Source: Bacillota bacterium (GTDB taxonomy: Bacteria; Bacillota; Clostridia; DSM-8532). Taken from it: a DNA stretch of 6,392 nucleotides. The notes under the pieces are model-generated. The model ran no database searches. It was given only the letters and a program-made list of their open reading frames with translations, and had not been told where the DNA came from. Positions 1 through 4,594 of the stretch are shown here, in pieces. Numbering within the stretch: position 1 is the first letter of the stretch; every line of letters begins with the position of its first letter. A program made the position numbers and the translations under genes. The DNA lies in assembly GCA_023446675.1 (NCBI GenBank), contig JAEXPO010000473.1, positions 1-6,392 of the forward strand. Direction: 5' to 3'.

Positions 1-1127
1 GCCTTATTGACGGTGTGGAATACGGTATTCCTCAGATTCGTCCTGAAACCAAGCAGGTTAACTGGATGGCCTATATCCGCCAGGACTGGCTAGACAATCT
101 GGGCCTTAAAATGCCTTCCACGCAGGATGAGCTGACAGAGGTTTTAAGAGCCTTCTCCGAGGATGATCCCGACGGAAACGGCCAGAAAGATACTTATGGC
201 ATGGATCTGGCCTGGATCGGCACGGGTCTTATCAATAACATGTTCGGGGTTATGTCCGACTGGCTTCCCAATGCTTCCGGTGATCTGGAGCTCAACACGG
301 TCCATGAAAATTTCAGGGCCGCCACCCAGTATAAGAAGGAGCTGTATGATAAAAAGTACGTGGATCCCGAATTTGTCACTCACAACGCCGAAAAGGTTCA
401 GCAGGATTTCGTAAGCGGAAAAACCGGTATCCTGGCTTGCGGCTACAACTACCTGACCAATATATACGACACCATTAAAACCGGCAATCCCAACGCCGTT
501 ATTGCACCCATGCCCCTTCCTTCGTCCTCGGCAGGCCAGTATGGCTATTTTAAGGAACCGCCCTGCTTCTTTGTCAATGCTATTACCACCTCCTGCAAAA
601 ACCCCAAGGCTGCGGTGGAATATCTTGATTGGATGATTTCCGAGGGCTGGTCCACCGTCAAATACGGCACGGAGGACATGGGCTACTACTCTCTGGTGGA
701 CGGCGTTTACGCAGCTACCGACAAGCTTACCAGCGATGTTGAAAAGCTTGAGATGACCTACAGAAGCGAGTATGCCATACTGACCAATGAATTTATTTCT
801 GCTTCCGACTACATGAAAATATATGCCAGCGCCGATGCCTCCATTCAGGCCGTAAAGAGCATAGAGGCCAAGGCCCTGGAAGTCTCCCTTGACGTACCCT
901 TTACCCGTTATCTGCCCACCCGGGTTATGGGACTACAGGAGGCTGTGGATTTCTTTACCAGTATCGGAACCTTTGCCGACGATACCTATTTGAAGGCTGT
1001 TATCAGCGGTAATTCCTACACCGCGGAGCAAGCCTATCAGGATGTGGTTTCCGAATATAAGAATCAGGGTTATGAAAACGTTAAAGAAAAAATCAACGAA
1101 ATTTATAAAGCCAATTACAAAAAGTAA
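1..1127 (+). CDS. ABC transporter extracellular solute-binding protein, LplA/AlgQ-like sugar-binding class (5' end missing)
   Basis: This is the C-terminal part of a binding lipoprotein that captures a carbohydrate outside the membrane and hands it to an ABC permease. The frame is open to the left edge (first codon at base 3), and the GTG at 15 is an internal valine, not a start. About 375 residues are visible. Proteins of this class are usually 450-560 residues, so the signal peptide, lipobox cysteine and part of lobe 1 lie upstream. Recognisable family features are YGIPQIRPE, the segment IRQDWLDNLGLKMPST, and the acidic loop DPDGNGQKDTYG (bases 165-200). That loop resembles the EF-hand-like calcium site known in AlgQ-type binding proteins. 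The C-terminus is a lysine-rich helix ending in TAA at 1125-1127. The permease genes are not visible and are presumably upstream. The substrate cannot be read from the sequence; a complex oligosaccharide or polysaccharide fragment is an inference from the family. Confidence 0.9.
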   Translation, partial: LIDGVEYGIPQIRPETKQVNWMAYIRQDWLDNLGLKMPSTQDELTEVLRAFSEDDPDGNGQKDTYGMDLAWIGTGLINNMFGVMSDWLPNASGDLELNTVHENFRAATQYKKELYDKKYVDPEFVTHNAEKVQQDFVSGKTGILACGYNYLTNIYDTIKTGNPNAVIAPMPLPSSSAGQYGYFKEPPCFFVNAITTSCKNPKAAVEYLDWMISEGWSTVKYGTEDMGYYSLVDGVYAATDKLTSDVEKLEMTYRSEYAILTNEFISASDYMKIYASADASIQAVKSIEAKALEVSLDVPFTRYLPTRVMGLQEAVDFFTSIGTFADDTYLKAVISGNSYTAEQAYQDVVSEYKNQGYENVKEKINEIYKANYKK

Positions 1128-1146
1128 AGGTTAATTTAAATGTAAA

Positions 1147-1165
1147 ATGGATGCGAAATATCCAT
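1147..1165 (+). repeat. short inverted repeat after the binding-protein gene
   Basis: ATGGAT (1147-1152) and ATCCAT (1160-1165) are perfect 6-bp arms around a 7-nt loop, 19 bp after the binding-protein stop codon. There is no T-run after it, so it is not a standard terminator. It could be a small mRNA hairpin or an operator-like dyad. A 6-bp dyad can occur by chance. Confidence 0.3.
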
Positions 1166-1189
1166 CATCAGGTATTGCCCCGTTTACAA

Positions 1190-1240
1190 GGACGGGCTTG
1201 AGGGAAGCGGCTTTAAGCCTCTTCCCTCAAGCTGCCGTCC
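1190..1240 (+). other. long intergenic stem-loop (mRNA 3'-end or processing hairpin)
   Basis: The outer arms GGACGG (1190-1195) and CCGTCC (1235-1240) enclose a perfect 12-bp helix: GCTTGAGGGAAG (1196-1207) with CTTCCCTCAAGC (1221-1232). A 2-nt bulge (1233-1234) separates the two helices. At the tip, GGCT (1209-1212) pairs with AGCC (1216-1219) around a 3-nt loop. That gives about 22 paired positions. The bases that follow are GC-rich (GGCGGCTCCC) with no U-tract, so intrinsic termination is unlikely to be efficient. Its position between a binding-protein gene and a regulator gene fits a stabilising or processing hairpin that lets the two be expressed at different levels, as known for the malE-malF intergenic element of E. 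coli. That role is inference. Confidence 0.6.
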
Positions 1241-1280
1241 GGCGGCTCCCGGCTAATACACACGGTTTCGGGTTTAAAAC

Positions 1281-1286
1281 AAGGAG
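1281..1286 (+). promoter_or_regulatory. ribosome binding site of the AraC-type regulator
   Basis: AAGGAG is a strong Shine-Dalgarno match, but 15 nt separate it from the ATG at 1302, which is longer than the usual 5-10 nt. No other in-frame start lies between it and 1302. The start is supported because a lysine-containing N-terminus and the first membrane segment follow directly. The wide spacing may keep translation of the regulator low. Confidence 0.55.
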
Positions 1287-1301
1287 AAAGGCGTCTGATT
1301 T

Positions 1302-3635
1302 ATGAAAAAGCTTTGGAATTTAGCCTCCTCATCCTTTCTTGTCAAGCTTTTCCTTTCCTTTACCGGCTTGATTGCGGTACTTATAGGCATTATCGGAGGT
1401 ATTTTTTTCTACGCGATGAACCTTCGAATGGAGCAGCAGGCCAGGCAAAACGCCATGGATGTCCTTTCACAGAGCATTCATTCCGTGGAGTTTGCGACCT
1501 CTCAAATTGACAGTCTGGGTTACAGTCTGACAACCAACAGTGATGTATGGAATTTTATCAAGACGCCTTCCAATATGACTAAGGATCAATACCTGCTCTC
1601 TCTTTACGAAATGAATAAAACCCTCACCTCCATGACCTCCTCCATGTCCTTTGTCCATTCCGTAGCCATTTATTCCAGGCTTAAGGATCAGGTGTTCATG
1701 TCCAACCAGTCTATCTGGGAGTATGAAGAATATCCGGATGCCCACTATTTTGACGATCTTTTGAATTCGGGAGCCGTATTGAGCCGAGTGGGCGCCCATA
1801 CCTACTCCACGGCCTATTATAAGGATATTGTATCTGCCAAGGAGGATGTGGTGTCCGTATTTATACAATGCCCGCTTATCGGTAAAAACCCCTTTGGCGT
1901 GATTCAGCTAAATATCAGCGCTGAAAATCTCAATAAGCTGGTGTACCAATCCTCTATGGGAAACGGCTCCATTCTTATATTAAATCAGGAGGGAGAACTG
2001 ATTTTAGGCAAAGGGGGGGCCATTGACCCCTCCGTAATTCAAAAGGCCTATATGGAGAGCCGAACCCAGGGAGAACCCCTGGATAACGGCTTTTCCTTCA
2101 AATGGGAGGACAAAGCCTATGTGGCCTTTTTTAAGGATGGGAATACAACCGACTGGCGCTATATCTATTACATACAAAAGGATCAGTACACTTATGCGGC
2201 CTATAGTGTGGGCAAGCTTCTTATCCTTTTATGCGCCCTGGTGCTGGGCATTGGTGTGCTTCTTGCCATACCCTTTTCCGTATCCAATTACCGGCCTCTC
2301 TATCATTTCATTAACTCCATTAAGCACTGGAACGAGCCTGACGCCAAAAAAGGCTCCTTTAGCCGCATTGCCGAGCTTCGGGATCTGGGAAGCACCTTTG
2401 AGGCTCTGTATTTGGAAAAGAATACACTTGAAAAGAAGCAAAGCGGCAGTCAAATGCTGAAAAGGGAACGCTTTATGGCGGATTTTATCACCTGTGGTGA
2501 AACAGAGGGCTATGAAGAGGAGTACAAGTACTATAAGAACAAATTTCGGTATCCCTATTTTGTAGCTGTGGCCATCTACTTGAAGGAAAGCGGCAAAAGC
2601 CTGCCTCAGGCGTTTATAAACGGTTTTTTTGCCGACATGGAGGGTGTTCTGTGCGATGTAGTGGCCTTAAACCCCCATGAGTGGGTGGTGGTGCTGAACC
2701 TGTGGGATTATATGCTTTTGGACGATCGAATTACCCGGTTTGTAATAAGCCTTGCCTCCAAAAGTGAATGCAGCCCCTTAATTACGGTTGGCAGCGTTGT
2801 GGCTCAAATGGAGGAAATTTACCTGTCCTACAAAGAAGCCGTCTATGTAAGGCGCTACAGCCTCTCCAGCGGGAACAGGGAGGCTATTTTCTACGGACGC
2901 CCCTCCGGAAAGCAATTTATGGCCTATTATGAGATCTTTAGTACCTTTGACAGGCTTACCCAGGTGCTGTCCACATTGGATTATCAAAAGGTGCTGGAGC
3001 ATATCCGACCCGCCTTTGAAACCTTTCAAAGCAACGCGCTACCTAATGATGTCCTTCAGCAGGCCTATATTCAGTTTCACTACCAGATACTCAATTTTTT
3101 GAAAATGAACCAAATCTACAGTGATAGCATCGGCTTGAACGATGAAGAGATAACTACCCGGTTTGAGTCCTTCTCCGATGTTTACATGGTTGAGGAGGAT
3201 ATGCGGGCAACGGTCAATAATGTTCTCAGCCTCGTTAAGAGTAAGAAGAAAAACAAATACACCGATGCCATCAATCAGCTTAAAACCCATATTGAAGCGG
3301 ATATTGGCAATGCGGACCTCTCCTTGCAGCTTTATGCCGACATGCTCCACTTAAGCGTACCCTTTCTCTCAAAGCTCTTTAAGGATGAGACTCAGGAGAA
3401 TTTTTCGGATTATGTGACCCGGCTTCGTATGGAAAAGGCCATTTCTCTTCTTAAAAACGGAAAGCTTCCCATCAACCGGATATGTGAAAAATGCGGCTAC
3501 AAAAATGTCCAGAATTTCATTCGAACCTTCAAGGCGCATACGGGGCTCACGCCGGGCAATTACCGTGAACAGATAGTGGCGGAGCATCTTGCCAAGGCGG
3601 TGAAGAGTATAAGCGAAGAAAAGTCCGAGGAATAG
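1302..3635 (+). CDS. membrane-anchored AraC-family transcriptional regulator with extracellular sensor region
   Basis: This 777-residue one-component regulator probably senses an extracellular signal and binds DNA from the membrane. Residues 14-38 form a first membrane segment. Residues about 40-302 are a predicted external region that looks Cache-like, with FGVIQLNISAENL and SILILNQEGELILG near its end. Residues 303-326 form a second membrane segment. A cytoplasmic linker with a helical stretch (about 355-390) leads to a poorly conserved middle domain (about 390-530) of the type found in YesN-like regulators. The DNA-binding domain is at about 651-756: the first helix-turn-helix is around LQLYADMLHLSVPFLSKLFK, the second around INRICEKCGYKNVQNFIRTF, ending with the AraC signature GLTPGNYR. 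Length and layout match the large membrane AraC proteins common beside sugar ABC transporters in Paenibacillus and clostridia. The natural target is probably the neighbouring transporter operon, by inference. No clear promoter is visible in front of it, so it may be read through from the binding-protein gene. Confidence 0.9.
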   Translation: MKKLWNLASSSFLVKLFLSFTGLIAVLIGIIGGIFFYAMNLRMEQQARQNAMDVLSQSIHSVEFATSQIDSLGYSLTTNSDVWNFIKTPSNMTKDQYLLSLYEMNKTLTSMTSSMSFVHSVAIYSRLKDQVFMSNQSIWEYEEYPDAHYFDDLLNSGAVLSRVGAHTYSTAYYKDIVSAKEDVVSVFIQCPLIGKNPFGVIQLNISAENLNKLVYQSSMGNGSILILNQEGELILGKGGAIDPSVIQKAYMESRTQGEPLDNGFSFKWEDKAYVAFFKDGNTTDWRYIYYIQKDQYTYAAYSVGKLLILLCALVLGIGVLLAIPFSVSNYRPLYHFINSIKHWNEPDAKKGSFSRIAELRDLGSTFEALYLEKNTLEKKQSGSQMLKRERFMADFITCGETEGYEEEYKYYKNKFRYPYFVAVAIYLKESGKSLPQAFINGFFADMEGVLCDVVALNPHEWVVVLNLWDYMLLDDRITRFVISLASKSECSPLITVGSVVAQMEEIYLSYKEAVYVRRYSLSSGNREAIFYGRPSGKQFMAYYEIFSTFDRLTQVLSTLDYQKVLEHIRPAFETFQSNALPNDVLQQAYIQFHYQILNFLKMNQIYSDSIGLNDEEITTRFESFSDVYMVEEDMRATVNNVLSLVKSKKKNKYTDAINQLKTHIEADIGNADLSLQLYADMLHLSVPFLSKLFKDETQENFSDYVTRLRMEKAISLLKNGKLPINRICEKCGYKNVQNFIRTFKAHTGLTPGNYREQIVAEHLAKAVKSISEEKSEE

Positions 3636-3636
3636 G

Positions 3637-3670
3637 GCAGGGGCAAACCCTGCGCATTACTTTGTTATTT
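3637..3670 (+). terminator. possible intrinsic terminator of the AraC-type regulator gene
   Basis: GCAGGG (3637-3642) and CCCTGC (3648-3653) form a perfect 6-bp GC-rich stem with a 5-nt loop, starting 1 nt after the TAG stop. The following bases are T-rich but interrupted (GCATTACTTTGTTATTT), so this is a weak rather than a classical terminator. A new promoter begins 14 nt later, which supports a transcript boundary here. Confidence 0.5.
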
Positions 3671-3683
3671 AAAATAGATTGGG

Positions 3684-3712
3684 TTCACAAAAATACAAAA
3701 ATAGGATAAAAT
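3684..3712 (+). promoter_or_regulatory. sigma-A-type promoter for the small exported protein gene
   Basis: TTCACA (3684-3689) and TAAAAT (3707-3712) each differ from the -35 and -10 consensus hexamers at one position and are separated by exactly 17 bp in an A-rich spacer. Transcription would begin near 3719. This leaves a leader of about 160 nt before the next gene. It is the best promoter match in the window. Confidence 0.7.
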
Positions 3713-3791
3713 AAGGAGGAATGTCAAACCTTCCATTGGTATATCAGTTAAGAAGGACTGCCGGAGGAGAAGGTCATTAAGTGTGAAGATA

Positions 3792-3859
3792 CCTTCAATT
3801 CGGAATACATTTTGCTCCGTTGCGATTACTTATCCGTATTCAAATTTATGAATTGAAGG
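3792..3859 (+). promoter_or_regulatory. long inverted repeat in the 5' leader, next to the ribosome binding site
   Basis: CCTTCAATTC (3792-3801) and GAATTGAAGG (3850-3859) are perfect 10-bp arms, extended inward by a G-T pair (3802 with 3849). Nested inside, GAATAC (3803-3808) pairs with GTATTC (3836-3841), leaving 7 unpaired bases on the right side (3842-3848). The apical loop is 27 nt. The right arm ends 5 nt before the AAGGAG site of the downstream gene. The structure could control ribosome access or transcript stability, or be a protein-binding dyad. I do not recognise a known riboswitch class in it. Confidence 0.5.
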
Positions 3860-3864
3860 AAGAT

Positions 3865-3870
3865 AAGGAG
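3865..3870 (+). promoter_or_regulatory. ribosome binding site deciding the start at 3879
   Basis: AAGGAG lies 2 nt before the ATG at 3873 and 8 nt before the in-frame ATG at 3879. The 8-nt spacing is normal and the 2-nt spacing is too short, so the second ATG is chosen. The protein then begins MKKKVLVLL, a typical signal or anchor N-terminus. Confidence 0.75.
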
Positions 3871-3878
3871 AAATGGCA

Positions 3879-4400
3879 ATGAAAAAAAAGGTTTTAGTCC
3901 TTCTTGCAGCAATTCTATGTCTTGCGGTTGCTTCCTTCTTGATAATGACAGCTTCCCGCAAGCCTGATGCCGGTGTGGCCCAACGGTTTCTTACAAGCCT
4001 TTATTCCCTGAATGAGGAAGCGGATTATGAGGCCTTTGTAAATGCTTCCGATACAGAAGTGGAGAACGCACTTAACAAGCTTGTAAATCCTTATTCGGCC
4101 TTGCTTACTTCAAAAGCTTTAGAACAGATAATGAGACAGCGCCTGCCTACCCTTGCTTATGAGGCTTCCTTATCCTCTGGAAAGAGCTTTACCGTAGATA
4201 AGGTGGAGATTAATGATTTAAAGGCCGGCCCCAGCCCCAATGTCTATTCCGGTACCTTCAACGTGGTGATAAGGGTGGACGGGGCTGGTGAAGGCACTAG
4301 TGTTAATCAGACCGGTATTGTTAATCTTGTAAGGGACGGTGGCCTCTGGAAGGTGGATTATGTGAAGTTAACCGGAAAGAGCCTTTACGAGCAGCTGTAA
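3879..4400 (+). CDS. small membrane-anchored or secreted protein of unknown function
   Basis: I do not recognise this 173-residue protein. It starts with three lysines followed by a hydrophobic segment at residues 4-24, a signal peptide or N-terminal anchor that places the rest outside the membrane. The C14 context (AILC) does not fit a lipobox well, so it is probably not a lipoprotein. Residues about 32-95 look helical (VAQRFLTSLYSLNEEADYEAF, then a KALEQIMRQRLP region). Residues about 104-166 alternate as beta strands (FTVDKVEINDL, YSGTFNVVIRV, GIVNLVRDGGLWKVDYVKL). This helix-then-sheet order and the ending resemble secreted NTF2/SnoaL-like or DUF4878-type cone-shaped domains, which is only a fold-level guess. 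It has its own promoter and structured leader, so it is probably expressed separately from the regulator gene before it. The annotated start is 3879 instead of the upstream ATG at 3873 because of ribosome-site spacing. Confidence 0.8.
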   Translation: MKKKVLVLLAAILCLAVASFLIMTASRKPDAGVAQRFLTSLYSLNEEADYEAFVNASDTEVENALNKLVNPYSALLTSKALEQIMRQRLPTLAYEASLSSGKSFTVDKVEINDLKAGPSPNVYSGTFNVVIRVDGAGEGTSVNQTGIVNLVRDGGLWKVDYVKLTGKSLYEQL

Positions 4401-4425
4401 GAGGAGATTGTCATGTTCAGGCTTT

Positions 4426-4449
4426 GAGCAAACTAAGTCAGAGCAAACT
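4426..4449 (+). repeat. 9-bp direct repeat
   Basis: GAGCAAACT occurs at 4426-4434 and again at 4441-4449, exactly 15 bp apart. The spacing is not a whole number of helical turns of 10.5 bp, which argues mildly against paired operator half-sites. It may be a remnant of a small duplication. Confidence 0.5.
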
Positions 4450-4552
4450 TATGGATGAGTTCCATGCTGCTTATCACAAAACCAAAACGGCAGAACGAAG
4501 TAAGAATTTCCTGTGAACAGAAATAATTTGTGAGATTTTTGATAGATAAAGA

Positions 4553-4561
4553 TGATAAAAT
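4553..4561 (+). promoter_or_regulatory. possible extended -10 promoter for the histidine kinase
   Basis: TGATAAAAT fits the extended -10 pattern TGnTATAAT with one mismatch in the hexamer TAAAAT (4556-4561). The best-placed -35 sequence (AGATTT, 4533-4538, 17-bp spacing) is poor, which extended -10 promoters tolerate. Transcription would start near 4568, giving a leader of about 27 nt before the GTG at 4595. The same octamer GATAAAAT contains the -10 of the promoter at 3684-3712. Confidence 0.4.
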
Positions 4562-4575
4562 GATCTAAATTGAAG

Positions 4576-4580
4576 AAAGG
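4576..4580 (+). promoter_or_regulatory. ribosome binding site of the histidine kinase
   Basis: AAAGG, within GAAGAAAGGA, is a moderate Shine-Dalgarno match 14 nt before the GTG at 4595. The in-frame stop TGA at 4571-4573 rules out any start farther upstream, and no other ATG, GTG or TTG lies in frame between it and 4595. This makes GTG the likely start despite the wide spacing. Confidence 0.5.
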
Positions 4581-4594
4581 ACACTTCTGTCAGC

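Larger units (their letters stand above)
4401..4594 (+). other. intergenic region without a convincing gene
   Basis: This stretch separates the small exported protein from the kinase. A GAGGAG motif (4401-4406) precedes an ATG at 4413, but that frame closes after four codons. ATG codons at 4451 and 4455 open frames of only 21 and 23 codons without a ribosome binding site. A small dyad ATGGA/TCCAT lies at 4451-4465. No stem followed by a T-run is visible, so I find no terminator for the preceding gene. The right half (4520-4575) is AT-rich and promoter-like. Confidence 0.6.

Noticed and set aside
1128..1301. A dedicated promoter for the AraC-type regulator
   Set aside because: TAAAAT-like (1143-1148) and TAATAC-like (1254-1259) hexamers exist, but neither has an acceptable -35 sequence at 16-18 bp.
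1467..1868. 133-codon open frame on the - strand inside the AraC-type regulator gene
   Set aside because: It lies wholly within a well-supported gene on the other strand, its translation is rich in Gly, His and Ile with no recognisable domain, and it has no ribosome binding site.
2119..2460. 113-codon + strand frame overlapping the regulator gene
   Set aside because: It is an alternate frame of the second membrane segment and linker region. The hydrophobic composition comes from that overlap.
3039..3350. 103-codon open frame on the - strand inside the regulator gene
   Set aside because: It mirrors the coding frame of the DNA-binding region, which has clear AraC motifs on the + strand. No family features are visible on the - strand.
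3873..3878. Upstream ATG as the start of the small exported protein
   Set aside because: Only 2 nt separate it from AAGGAG. The ATG at 3879 has normal 8-nt spacing and gives a standard MKKK signal N-terminus.
4528..4561. TTGTGA (4528-4533) as the -35 partner of TAAAAT (4556-4561)
   Set aside because: The spacer would be 22 bp, too long for a sigma-A promoter. The extended -10 reading is preferred.
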